From Streptosporangium album (GTDB lineage: Bacteria; Actinomycetota; Actinomycetes; Streptosporangiales; Streptosporangiaceae): 64,000 nt of DNA. This document shows positions 51,419-62,150 of this stretch, piece by piece (within the stretch, counting starts at the first letter, position 1; each line of letters starts with the position of its first letter). The stretch lies in NCBI RefSeq assembly GCF_014203795.1, contig NZ_JACHJU010000002.1, positions 620,001 to 684,000 of the forward strand. The letters are read 5' to 3'. Under the pieces are notes generated by a model. That model saw only the letters and a program-made list of their open reading frames with translations, did no database searches and had not been told where the DNA came from. The translations under genes were made by a program, and so were the position numbers.

Positions 51419-52494
51419 TATCCGTTTACATTGATCTGGCCATCGGGCTGGTTCTGGCCTTCCTGCTCCTGTCGCTCCTGGTGAGCGGGATCAACGAGGC
51501 CTTCGTCCGGCTGTTCGGGATCCGCAGCAAGTTTCTGTGGGCCTACATCCGCGACACCATGGACGGCGGTCCGCAGGAGGGGCAGTCGTGGATTCCGGCG
51601 AAGATCTCCGACGTCTTCGCCAAGCTGCCCTTCTCCAGAGACGACCCCCGTCCCCGGCACGACCCGGACCCCGCCCTGCCGGTGGTCGAACCCGTGCCGG
51701 TCGACCCCACCGCCGTGCTCGCCACCGAGGCGCCCGCCCCGCCGGTCGACATGACCGGGCGGCTGTACGGACGGCTCCAGGAGATCGACCATCCCAAGGG
51801 CACCCGGACCAGCATCGCGAACATCCCGCCCGAACGGTTCTCCGGAGCGATGCTGGAGCTGGTCTCCGCCGAGGAGGGCGGAGTCGACGGCCTGCTCGCC
51901 AAGCTGGAGGCCATCGGCAGCCCGCTGGCCGGGCATCTGCGCGGGGTCTGGGAAGGCGCACAGCGGGACCTGGGGAAATTCCGGAAGGGAGTGGAGGGCT
52001 GGTTCGACGGCGAGATGCAGCGGCTGTCCACGCTGTACCGCCGCTACGTCAAATGGGTGATCTTCGCCCTCGGCCTGGTGCTCACGCTGCTGTTCAGCAT
52101 GGACGCGCTGGAGTACGGCAAGACCCTGCTGCGTGACAACGCCTACCGTGCCGGGGTCGCGGCCATCGCAGGCGGCAGCGAGGACGGTCTGAGCGCGCTG
52201 CGGGACAAGTGCGCGGTGGACGGCGCCGCCGAGCCCTACGCCTGCGTGACCGAGTCCTTCAGCTCCCCGGCCCTGGTCAAGATCTTCGACCATGCCATTG
52301 TGAGCGTGACGATCCCCCCTGACGGCTCGGCGGACCCGTCCTTCAACTGGAACGGCGCCGCCTGGTGGGAGCGCCTGACCTCCCCGGGCCACTGGCCCGG
52401 CTACCTGGTCAGCGTGGTCGCCCTGCTGTTCGGGGCCTCCTTCTGGTGGGACATCCTGCGCCGGCTGACCGGCATCCGGAGCAACCGCGCCTGA
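51415..52494 (+). CDS. Conserved two-TM-region protein, unknown function
   Basis: A 359-aa protein. An N-terminal helix (LAIGLVLAFLLLSLLVSGINEAF) is followed by a long soluble region with a Pro-rich segment. A mid-C-terminal helix (WVIFALGLVLTLLFSMDALEYG), a Cys-containing loop and a last helix (YLVSVVALLFGASFWWDILRRL) follow. The N-terminal INE and the C-terminal FWWDILRRLTGIRS pattern recur in a broad family of uncharacterised bacterial membrane proteins, from memory. TTG 51415 overlaps the SapA-like stop. The true original start may have been lost in the deletion affecting its neighbour. Confidence 0.6.
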   Translation: MISVYIDLAIGLVLAFLLLSLLVSGINEAFVRLFGIRSKFLWAYIRDTMDGGPQEGQSWIPAKISDVFAKLPFSRDDPRPRHDPDPALPVVEPVPVDPTAVLATEAPAPPVDMTGRLYGRLQEIDHPKGTRTSIANIPPERFSGAMLELVSAEEGGVDGLLAKLEAIGSPLAGHLRGVWEGAQRDLGKFRKGVEGWFDGEMQRLSTLYRRYVKWVIFALGLVLTLLFSMDALEYGKTLLRDNAYRAGVAAIAGGSEDGLSALRDKCAVDGAAEPYACVTESFSSPALVKIFDHAIVSVTIPPDGSADPSFNWNGAAWWERLTSPGHWPGYLVSVVALLFGASFWWDILRRLTGIRSNRA

Positions 52495-52524
52495 CCTCCC
52501 GGGCCGGTCCCGCCCGCCTGTGCG

Positions 52525-53361
52525 CTAACGCAGCTCCGCCAGCACCAGCTCGACCTGGGGGAGGGGGGCCGGCCCGAACGGGCGGAGCACCACCGTGTCG
52601 GCTCCCGCCTCCCACAGCGCCCTGACCTGGTCGGCGGCGGCCTCGGGGGAGCCCACCGCCATCACGACCTCGTCCGGGTCGATGTGCAGGAACTCCGCCG
52701 AACCCGCCGCCAGGCGCGCGCCCACCGTGGCGTCGTCGCCGATGTAGAAGTTGGTGAAGACCACCAGCTCGTGCCCGTCTCCGCCGGTCAGCTTCCGCGC
52801 GTCCTCGATCTGGGCGGGACCGACCCCCTCGGGCAGGATCGTGCCCTGCGCCACCCGACCGGACAGCTCCAGCGAGCGGGGCCGTACGACCCCCGCCAGA
52901 ACCGGCGGCGCGGCCGCGGGCGGATGCACCAGGCTCACCCCGTCGATCCGTACGGCCCGGCCCTGGAGGGTGACCGTCTCGCCGCGCAGCAGCGCGCGCA
53001 CGGCCACGATGGTCTCCTCCAGCAACGCCAGCGGCGAGGGGGCCAGCGCGCCCACCTGGCGCATCCAGTCCTGGACGCCGTGGCCGATGCCGGCCGCCAG
53101 GCGGTGCGGATGCACACGGGCCAGATTGCCGAGCTCCATGGCCAGCAGGGCCGGGTTGCGCAGCGGGGCCGGAGTGATCCCGATCCCCACGCGGAGCCGT
53201 TCGGTGACGGCGAGCGCGGTGGCCGCCGACGAGATCGAGCCGGTCCAGCCCAGGTCCTCCACCACCCAGACGTCGTCCACCTCGGCCGCGTCCAGCTCGC
53301 GGCAGAAGGGGATGAGCGACTCCGGGGGGAGGTCGCGGTCGAACATCACGCCCAGGCGCAT
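52525..53361 (-). CDS. LLM-class F420-dependent oxidoreductase
   Basis: A 278-aa TIM-barrel enzyme of the luciferase-like monooxygenase family that uses F420 in actinobacteria. Hallmarks are MRLGVMFDRDLPPESLIPFC, VDDVWVVEDLGWTGS, RLRVGIGITPAPLRNPALLA and HRLAAGIGHGVQDWM. ATG 53361 lies 7 bp after the stop of the NlpC/P60 gene on the same strand, so the two may be co-transcribed. Reduced F420 would come from NpdG-type activity (9151-9816). Substrate unknown. Confidence 0.9.
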   Translation of the reverse strand: MRLGVMFDRDLPPESLIPFCRELDAAEVDDVWVVEDLGWTGSISSAATALAVTERLRVGIGITPAPLRNPALLAMELGNLARVHPHRLAAGIGHGVQDWMRQVGALAPSPLALLEETIVAVRALLRGETVTLQGRAVRIDGVSLVHPPAAAPPVLAGVVRPRSLELSGRVAQGTILPEGVGPAQIEDARKLTGGDGHELVVFTNFYIGDDATVGARLAAGSAEFLHIDPDEVVMAVGSPEAAADQVRALWEAGADTVVLRPFGPAPLPQVELVLAELR

Positions 53362-53368
53362 GTCTCTC

Positions 53369-53743
53369 CTACAGGTAGCGGAAGTAGCCGGCGAAACCCT
53401 TGACGGCCGTCAGGCGGTCGATCCGGATCTCGGTGCCGGTTCTCAGTGCATTGATCATTCTGCCCTGGCCGACGTAGATGCCCACATGGTGGGTCTTCAC
53501 CTTGCGTCCGCCGACCTTGCCGTAGAACACCAGGTCGCCCGGCCGTGCCTCCGCGGCGGATATCCGAGTGAGCCGCCTGACGTGCTGATCGGTGTTGCCC
53601 GGCCCCAGGACGTCGCGGCCGTAGGCCAGGCGGTAGACCCACCTGGCCAGTCCGGAGCAGTCGAGGCCGAGGGTCCTGGTGGCGGGGCAGTGGTACCGAG
53701 CCGCTGACGGCCACGAGCATTCCGGCGAGCCGAAGATGACCAT
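53369..53743 (-). CDS. NlpC/P60-family peptidase, possibly N-terminally truncated
   Basis: A 124-aa domain. Cys29 in LGLDCSGLARWVY is the nucleophile and His86 in HHVGIYVGQGRMINAL the general base; ARPGDLVFYG is the usual strand motif. It should cleave peptidoglycan stem peptides if exported. However, residues 1-25 (MVIFGSPECSWPSAARYHCP) show no signal peptide and lack the usual start of the domain, and the start faces a deletion-scarred gene 5 bp away. The 5' part of the gene was probably removed by the same event. It precedes the LLM oxidoreductase gene by 7 bp. Confidence 0.6.
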   Translation of the reverse strand: MVIFGSPECSWPSAARYHCPATRTLGLDCSGLARWVYRLAYGRDVLGPGNTDQHVRRLTRISAAEARPGDLVFYGKVGGRKVKTHHVGIYVGQGRMINALRTGTEIRIDRLTAVKGFAGYFRYL

Positions 53744-54019
53744 CCGGCCGAGGCGCGGGAGTGTCGCCGCTCTGATGGGCGCGTGCCTGCTGTGGACTGG
53801 GTTACCGTCACTCCCCACCGCTTCCGCCTGGCGGCGGGGGAGTCAACGCCGGTGTCCGCCCGGATCAGCGTGCCGTCCGATCCGGAGCCGGGCGATCATC
53901 AGCTCGCCCTGGTCCTCCTGATGATGCTCCTACGCAGGCGCCGTCTGGCCCGGAGGAACGCCGCCGTCCGCGTCCCGAGTGAGGTCGAGGAGGGGAGTGA
54001 CGTCACGCAGCCGCTGTGA
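53739..54019 (+). pseudogene. Internally deleted secreted/anchored Ig-like protein
   Basis: One frame from ATG 53739 reads MTIRPRRGSVAALMGACLL, a signal-peptide-like start. In the next frame, from ~53789, the sequence reads VDWVTVTPHRFRLAAGESTP then ARISVPSDPEPGDHQLALVL, a strand-rich domain of the type found in actinobacterial surface proteins. It passes abruptly to LMMLLRRRRLARRNAAVRV and an acidic tail, the usual membrane anchor end. The central body of several hundred residues is missing and the first junction shifts frame. Confidence 0.55.
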
Positions 54020-54102
54020 GCGATGCCCCGGCCCCTTCCGGGAGGTCGGTGCATCGCTCGCTGCCGTCGCTCACGCCGACGCGCTCTGCCGGTGTTCTTG
54101 GC

Positions 54103-56379
<2,277 letters not shown>

Positions 56380-56398
56380 TTAAGGTAATTAAATCACC

Positions 56399-56414
56399 AC
56401 GCAGCGTACTGCGT
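56399..56414. promoter_or_regulatory. Dyad ACGCAG-CGTA-CTGCGT upstream of geoA
   Basis: Perfect 6-bp arms sit 58 bp before the geoA start, next to an AT-rich block (TTAAGGTAATTAAAT) that is unusual for this GC content and likely holds the -10. It is a candidate operator for developmental control of geosmin production. Confidence 0.5.
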
Positions 56415-56629
56415 TGTGGCATCCCGCCGAGCGATATCCTCAAATGTCTGTCCGCCGCCGGGGTGCGACCGTGGGCGGGGCGCGGGCCTCCGAGGGCCTC
56501 CGAGGGCCGTTCGCCGCGGGGACGCGCGCCGTGCCGGAGAGAAGCGCCGGCCGGGCCGGTCGTGGCCGCGTCGCCCCCCGGCTGCCGCCCCTCCCGCCGG
56601 TATGGCGGGGTGCCGGTAGGTTGCATTCC

Positions 56630-57844
56630 ATGAACATTGCCATTACCGGTGGATTTGTCGTACCCGTCGACGGTGAGCCGATCGACGGCGGAACCGTGCT
56701 GATCCAGGACGGCAAGATCGTGGCGGTCGCTGCCGACGCCGAGGTCACCGTGCCCGCGGGCGTCACGACGGTCGACGCGGGCGGCGCATGGGTGCTGCCC
56801 GGCTTCGTCGAGGCGCACGGCCATCTTGGCGTCCACGAGGAGGCCGAGGGCTGGGCCGGCCAGGACACCAACGAGATGACCGACCCCAACGGCGCCCGGC
56901 TGCGCGCCCTCGACGCGATCAACCCGGCCGACCTGGGCTTCGCCGACGCCCTGTCCGGTGGCGTCACCACCGCCGTCATCAAGCCCGGCTCGGGCAACCC
57001 CATCGGCGGGCAGACGGTCGCGGTCAAGTGCTGGGGCCGTACGGTCGACGACATGCTGGTCCGCGAGCCGGTGAGCGTGAAGAGCGCGCTGGGCGAGAAC
57101 CCCAAGCGTGTCTACGGCGACCAGAAGAAGCTGCCCTCCACCCGGCAGGGCGTGGCCGCGGTGATCCGCGACGCGTTCACCAGGGCGCAGGACTACAAGG
57201 CCAAGCGGGAGCACGCCGCGGCCGAGGGCAAGCCGTTCGACCGCGACGGCACGCTGGAGGTCCTCGTCCGGGTGCTCGACGGCGAGCTGCCCTGGTGCCA
57301 GCACACGCACCGGGCCGACGACATCGCCACCGCCCTCAGGTTGGCCGACGAGTTCGGCTACCGTCTGGTGATCAACCACGGCACCGAGGGGCACCTGATC
57401 GCCGACGCGCTCGCGGAGCGGAACATCCCGGTGATCATCGGCCCGCTCCTCACCAGCAGGTCGAAGGTGGAGCTGCGCCAGCGGTCGCTGCGCAACCCCG
57501 GCATCCTGGCCCGCGCCGGCGTGGAGCTGGCGATCACCACCGACCACCCGGTCGTGCCGATCCACTTCCTGGTGCATCAGGCGACGCTCGCGGTCAAGGA
57601 GGGGCTGGACCCCACGGCCGCGCTGCGCTCGATCACGCTGAACCCGGCCAGGATCATGGGATTGGACGACCGGGTCGGGGCGCTGAAGCCGGGGCTGGAC
57701 GGCGATGTCGTCATCTGGTCGGGCGACCCCCTCGACATCATGAGCCGCGCGCTCCGGGTGTTCGTCGAGGGACGCGAGGTCTACAGCTTCTCGGTGGACA
57801 AGGGTGAGGGCGAGGTCGCCGACCCCTATTACCGCGAGGCCTGA
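56630..57844 (+). CDS. Amidohydrolase (imidazolonepropionase-like)
   Basis: A 404-aa metal-dependent hydrolase of the amidohydrolase superfamily. The metal motif is FVEAHGHLGVHEE (HxH), with further His ligands in CQHTHRADD and LVINHGTEGHL and the catalytic Asp in AITTDHPVVP. The C-terminal strand (GLKPGLDGDVVIWSGDPLDI) is the composite beta-sandwich. ATG 56630 begins the sandwich strand MNIAITGGFVVP; GGTAGG precedes it. It diverges from geoA and ends before a very strong stem-loop. Substrate unknown. Confidence 0.88.
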   Translation: MNIAITGGFVVPVDGEPIDGGTVLIQDGKIVAVAADAEVTVPAGVTTVDAGGAWVLPGFVEAHGHLGVHEEAEGWAGQDTNEMTDPNGARLRALDAINPADLGFADALSGGVTTAVIKPGSGNPIGGQTVAVKCWGRTVDDMLVREPVSVKSALGENPKRVYGDQKKLPSTRQGVAAVIRDAFTRAQDYKAKREHAAAEGKPFDRDGTLEVLVRVLDGELPWCQHTHRADDIATALRLADEFGYRLVINHGTEGHLIADALAERNIPVIIGPLLTSRSKVELRQRSLRNPGILARAGVELAITTDHPVVPIHFLVHQATLAVKEGLDPTAALRSITLNPARIMGLDDRVGALKPGLDGDVVIWSGDPLDIMSRALRVFVEGREVYSFSVDKGEGEVADPYYREA

Positions 57845-57913
57845 TCCTGTCCCCACCGTCTACGCGCACGGCCTGATGGCGAGCCGGGCCTCGGCCTTCC
57901 TGGCCGGTTGAGC

Positions 57914-57974
57914 GCATGCGAAAGGCCGCCGGGCGTGCCCTCGACGGAGGGACGCCCGGCGGCCTTTCGCATGC
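57914..57974 (+). terminator. Very strong bidirectional-type stem-loop
   Basis: Arms of 23 bp (57914-57936 and 57952-57974) pair perfectly. Five more pairs (CCCTC/GAGGG) close the loop to GACG after a one-base bulge. The stem begins GCATGCGAAAGGCCGCC. It is an exceptionally stable hairpin 69 bp after the amidohydrolase stop, most likely its terminator. Confidence 0.8.
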
Positions 57975-58454
57975 GGCCTGAATGTCCTGTGCGCGCCCCG
58001 GCGGGTCAGCCGCCGGCCGCTTTCACCGGTCAGACGTCGTAGATCTGATCCCTCCTGATAGCTGACCTGCGGCGACTGCCCAGCTCATGCGCTGAGCTGG
58101 GCTTTTGGTGTTCGTCGCTTCTCATCGTTTCGCAGCGTTCATCACGCCCATGTGCCCCGGATGTGCCTTGACCTCTTCGATGCGAACCTCGGTGGAGCAT
58201 GCCGGGCCTGCTCGCCGAATGCCATCCAGTGCCGTGAGGTCGGAACGTAGACGTTCCCGGACACGACTGCCAGCTACGTGGGGTCGCTTCCATGAGGCGA
58301 TCTCCGGCGGACCAGACGACCGCCCCTAGTTCACCAAGGTCCTGGCCGCCGCCGGAGGTGGCGGCACCTTGATCAACGGCTGGCCCGCCCCGGAGAGCGT
58401 GACACCAGCGCTGGAGTGGTGCCTGCGCACCATGCGGGCCCAGGAGCGCCGATA
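57975..58454. other. Intergenic stretch with terminator and coding relic
   Basis: A second terminator lies at 58078-58106. From 58331 to 58453 the plus strand reads FTKVLAAAGGGGTLINGWPA, then LEWCLRTMRAQERR to TAG, a coding-like end without a start that I cannot assign to a family. Nothing else is supported. Confidence 0.4.
58078..58106 (+). terminator. Rho-independent terminator
   Basis: Arms GCCCAGCTCA and TGAGCTGGGC (10 bp, perfect) enclose a 5-nt loop and are followed by TTTT. No obvious upstream gene on the plus strand explains it, so it may belong to something lost. Confidence 0.75.
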
Positions 58455-58985
58455 GTGACCGAGATGGGTGTGGTCTTGCAGGTGGCCGCGACGTCGTCGG
58501 CTCCCGCCCTCGTGCTCTGCCCTTGGCGCGAGACGGATGTTGCCGCGCTGGTGGCGGCGTGGCGGGATCCGGCCTTGCGTCGCTGGTCGAACGCTCCGGT
58601 GTACGACGACGCCGAGGCCATGCGGTGGCTGCGGGCCCAGCAAGCGGGCTGGGCGGCAGGCCAGAGGTACGGTTTCGCCGTCGATGCGGCCGACGGTCAC
58701 CTGGTGGGCAACGTGGTCCTCAAAGACGTCGCATCCGGCAACGCGTCCGCCGAGGTGGGCTACTGGACGGCGGCGTACGCGCGCGGGATGGGTGTGGCTC
58801 CACGCGCTCTGGACGTGCTCACCGCATGGGCCTTCGCCACCTTCGGGGTCCATGGCCTGAACCGCCTGGAGCTCCTCCACCAAGTCGACAACCTGGCCTC
58901 GTGCCGCGTGGCGGGCAAGAGCCGGTAGGAGCTGGAGAGAATCCTGCCGGCCGCGCCGCCCGCATACCCCGGGTTCGACAGATCA
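58455..58985 (+). pseudogene. GNAT acetyltransferase interrupted by in-frame stop
   Basis: GTG 58455, with AGGAG upstream, starts a RimJ/RimL-type GNAT: VLCPWRETDVAALVAAWRDP, YGFAVDAADGHLVGNVVL, EVGYWTAAYARGMGVAPRAL and LNRLELLHQVDNLASCRVAG. The frame hits TAG at 58926-58928 exactly where the family has KSGY; the codons after the stop continue ELERILPAAPPAYPG, the expected final strand. A single Tyr-to-stop change explains it. The 157-residue product lacks the last strand and is probably unstable. Confidence 0.7.
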
Positions 58986-59040
58986 TCGGGCTTTCGGGGA
59001 CATTATGGATCTGTACGTGCAGGTCACAGGTCGCACGGCT

Positions 59041-60941
59041 AGCGGAAACAACGAAATCGCCTAGTGACACGCTTTCGCTCTAAGACGGCTATTTACGCGG
59101 GGATATAGCGGTATCGTCTAGTGGCATGTACGTGAAGACTGCGACCCGGCGGACCAAGGATGGCCAGGAGATCCGCTACCTCCAACTGGCCCACAACGAG
59201 TGGGACGCCGACGCGCAGCGGTCCCGGACCAAGGTGCTGCACTCCTTCGGCCGCGCCGACCAGTTGGACCGGGCCGCGATCGAGCGGCTGGTCGTGTCGC
59301 TAGGCCGACTGCTCGATCCGGACCGTGCCGCAGTGTTGAGCGCCCCGGCGGGACTGGAATTCCTGGAGGCACGCCCGCTGGGCGGCACCCACATGCTCGA
59401 CGGGCTGTGGCGACGGCTGGGCATCGACGCCACGATGAAGCGGCTGCTGGCCGGGCGGCGGATGGACGCCCGAGCCGAGCGGACGCTGTTCGCGCTGGTC
59501 GCCAACCGGGCGCTCGCGCCGTCGTCCAAGCCGGCCGCGACCGAGTGGATCAACTCCGACGTGCACATCGACGGCCTGACCGTCATCGACGAGCAGGCCT
59601 GCCACCGGGCAATGGACTGGCTGGCCGAGATCGAACCCGTCCTGGCCAAGGACGTGTACTTCCAGGTCACCGACCTGCTGAACCTCGAAGTCGACTTGAT
59701 CTTCTTCGATACGACCAGCACGTATTTCGAGACCGATCAGGCCGATGAGCCCGTCGCTCGCGACGAGCGAGGCCGCCTCCTCGACCAGCCCGCCGGCCCG
59801 TCCGCCACCGGCGACGACAACCCAGACGGCGCCGGGGAGAAGGTGAAGCTGCGCGGGTTCCGCTCCTACGGCAAGAGCAAGGACTCACGGCCTGATCTCC
59901 CGCAGGTCGTGGTCGGCATGGCGGTGACCCGCGACGGCATTCCGGTGCGGGTCTGGTCCTGGCCGGGCGCTACCGGCGATTCGGCCCTCATCCGCCAGGT
60001 CCGCGACGACCTGCGCGAATGGACGCTGTCCAAGGTCATCTACGTGGCCGATCGAGGCTTCTCCTCCGCCACGAACCGCAAGGCTCTGATGCAAGGGGGC
60101 ACCGGCTACATCATCGGCGAGAAGCTCCGCTCGGGCACCGCCGAGGCCAAGACGGCCCTGTCCCGGCAGGGCCGCTATGCCACCGTCGCCGACAACCTGC
60201 AGGTCAAAGAGGTGAAGATCGGATCGGCTGACCGCTTCATCATCTGCTATAACCCCGATCAGGCCGTCCGTGATGCCGCCGTCCGTGAGCAACTCATCTC
60301 CCAGCTGACCGAGATGATCGACGGCACCGACACCCTCAGCCGCACCAAACGAGCCGAGCTCGCCGGAGTCATCTCCACCAAGCCAGGCCTGCACCGTTTC
60401 CTACGCCAGACGCCCGGTGGACTACTCCGCGTCGACCGCGCGAAGATCGAACGCGAGACGAACCTGGACGGCAAGTACCTGCTGCGCTGCAGCGACCCCA
60501 GCCTGAGCCCCGAGGATGTCGCGCTTGGATACAAGCAACTCCTGCAGGTGGAACGAGGCTGGCGCGACATGAAATCGATCATCGACCTGCGGCCCGTCTA
60601 CCACCGCCGCGAAGACCGCATCCGCGCCCATGTCCTGCTCTGCTGGCTCGCCCTGCTGCTGATCCGCGTCGCCGAGAACGCCACCGGCCAGACCTGGACC
60701 ACGCTGCGCGCCGAACTGCAGCGCCTGCACGTCATCGCCTACACCGGCCCCTCGGGCGCCTTCCGCCAGTCCACCGAGCTCACCAAGCCCCAGCGCGACC
60801 TGTTCATCGCCCTCGACGTCCCCGCGCCCAAGAAAATCCTCGATCTGGCCGTCGCCGACTGACCGCCGGCCCGAGTCCCGCCTCGCGACCACCTGCACGC
60901 CTAGTGACACGCCCTTCCGGCGCGTCCTAGGCGTTTCCGCT
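59041..60941 (+). mobile_element. IS1634-family insertion sequence
   Basis: The transposase gene is flanked by AGCGGAAAC (59041-59049) and its complement GTTTCCGCT (60933-60941). Just inside are CGCCTAGTGACACGC at 59058-59072 and the inverted match GCGCGTCCTAGGCG at 60920-60933. A direct copy of CGCCTAGTGACACGC also occurs at 60898-60912. I see no clear target duplication, so the exact ends are uncertain. The element looks complete. Confidence 0.6.
59126..60862 (+). CDS. IS1634-family DDE transposase
   Basis: A 578-aa transposase. The start MYVKTATRRTKDGQEIRYLQ, then AHNEWDADAQRSRTKVLHSF, is typical of actinobacterial IS1634 members. Candidate catalytic acids are in LIFFDTTSTYFET (first Asp), VIYVADRGFSSATN (second Asp) and VERGWRDMKSIIDLR (Glu, the Y-(2)-R-(3)-E-(6)-K region). 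The frame is intact. AAGCTTs or strong ribosome binding sites are absent before ATG 59126. It resides in the accessory tail of the window. Confidence 0.9.
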   Translation: MYVKTATRRTKDGQEIRYLQLAHNEWDADAQRSRTKVLHSFGRADQLDRAAIERLVVSLGRLLDPDRAAVLSAPAGLEFLEARPLGGTHMLDGLWRRLGIDATMKRLLAGRRMDARAERTLFALVANRALAPSSKPAATEWINSDVHIDGLTVIDEQACHRAMDWLAEIEPVLAKDVYFQVTDLLNLEVDLIFFDTTSTYFETDQADEPVARDERGRLLDQPAGPSATGDDNPDGAGEKVKLRGFRSYGKSKDSRPDLPQVVVGMAVTRDGIPVRVWSWPGATGDSALIRQVRDDLREWTLSKVIYVADRGFSSATNRKALMQGGTGYIIGEKLRSGTAEAKTALSRQGRYATVADNLQVKEVKIGSADRFIICYNPDQAVRDAAVREQLISQLTEMIDGTDTLSRTKRAELAGVISTKPGLHRFLRQTPGGLLRVDRAKIERETNLDGKYLLRCSDPSLSPEDVALGYKQLLQVERGWRDMKSIIDLRPVYHRREDRIRAHVLLCWLALLLIRVAENATGQTWTTLRAELQRLHVIAYTGPSGAFRQSTELTKPQRDLFIALDVPAPKKILDLAVAD

Positions 60942-61438
60942 GTTCAGGCAGGCATTGATGCCCCTAGTAGAACAATCATCTGTCGAACCCGGGCATACCC
61001 CCGCCAGGGTCATGTACACGTACGGCGACTGGGCACCGGAGGTCGCGTTGATTGAGGCGATGATTCTCGTTCTGGAGGCCGGTGTCGTCCCAGGCGTGGA
61101 TGCCTCGCCGGCGGGCGCGGTGGGCGGCCCATCCACGGTGGCGAGCTCGGCAGAGCGCGCCCTAAGTGCCTATCCAGAGTTCTGCGCGTAACAGAGCGTG
61201 AGACCGCCGGGATAGGCAGGCATTGACAAGGGCATCGCCGGGACAGAGCTCCGATCCGCGTTCCGGACAATATGACGCAGATCTACTTTCCCGGGTTGTC
61301 GGCGTGGGGCCGGAGGCCGGGCTGTTCCGTGATCTACGGGCTCAGTAGTGGCGCGAGTGGATCCTCTCAGCTCGCGAGGCCACGAACGGGCGCCATCCCC
61401 CTGTACCGCGCACTGGGTGAGAGCTTACGCTGCACACC
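60942..61438. other. Intergenic accessory sequence with a 13-bp direct repeat
   Basis: AGGCAGGCATTGA occurs at 60946-60958 and 61214-61226. Between the copies, ATG 60958 opens a 77-codon frame (MPLVEQSSVEPGHTPARVMY, then EFCA) with no ribosome binding site and no known domain, so I do not call it a gene. Nothing else is supported. Confidence 0.35.
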
Positions 61439-62026
61439 ATGTTTCCTCCAGTGAAGATCATCTCCGGTGGGTTGGAGATTCGTGAGTTCGGGCCGCAGGA
61501 TGCTGTACCTGTGGCGGCATTCGTGGCGGCCGGGGATCGAACGGCACTGCCGCCGGGCTCCCCTGAGGCGGTCGCTGACGTGGACGGATGGCTGACCAAA
61601 GTGCACCAGCGGCGATTGGACGGCGAGGGCGTCCTCCTGGCGATAGTGGAGCAGACCACCGGCAAGATCGTCGGCAGTATCGGGTTGCGGGACACCGACT
61701 GGGAGGCTGGTCGCACCGAGATCGGTTACGGAATGCACACCAGTCAGCGAGGTCGAGGCTATGCGACCGAGGCAGCGCGCGCGGTTGGACGGTGGGCGCT
61801 TACCGACGGCGGGATGCGGCGGGTTCAGTTGCACTCCCGCGTCGACAACGTCGCTTCCCTGCGGGTGGCCGAAAAGGCCGGATACCAGCGGGAGGGCACA
61901 CTGCGGATGGCCGAGCAGGAAGGGTGCGAGGCTCATGACCTGGCCGTCTTCTCGATGATCGCCACGGGGGCAACCGCCGACAACCGCCCCAAGGCTGAAC
62001 AAGCCGACAGAAGGTCATCACTGTAG
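61439..62026 (+). CDS. GNAT-family N-acetyltransferase (RimJ/RimL type)
   Basis: A 195-aa acetyltransferase. The acetyl-CoA binding A-motif is MHTSQRGRGYATEAARAVGR (RGRGYA for Q/RxxGxG/A), preceded by KIVGSIGLRD and TEIGYGM and followed by LHSRVDNVASLRVAEKAGYQ. This is the intact counterpart of the truncated GNAT at 58455, but the two are only family-level similar. The last ~15 residues are a charged tail. Substrate unknown; such enzymes modify ribosomal proteins or small molecules. Confidence 0.88.
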   Translation: MFPPVKIISGGLEIREFGPQDAVPVAAFVAAGDRTALPPGSPEAVADVDGWLTKVHQRRLDGEGVLLAIVEQTTGKIVGSIGLRDTDWEAGRTEIGYGMHTSQRGRGYATEAARAVGRWALTDGGMRRVQLHSRVDNVASLRVAEKAGYQREGTLRMAEQEGCEAHDLAVFSMIATGATADNRPKAEQADRRSSL

Positions 62027-62150
62027 CGATCATGTGATGGGTGCGGCGGGACAACCGCCGCATACGTCAGGTACCTGGGACTGCGTCAGGCATGACGGGA
62101 CGCAAGACCTGGCCCTCGGCTGGTTACAAGCGGAATTTCTGGAATGCCGC

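Noticed and set aside
58030-58293. Minus-strand frame considered as an integrase end or attachment site
   Set aside because: No tyrosine recombinase motifs and no adjacent tRNA; only the terminator there is convincing.
60958-61191. 77-codon frame between the copies of a 13-bp direct repeat
   Set aside because: No ribosome binding site, no domain and no supporting context; mentioned only within the intergenic entry.
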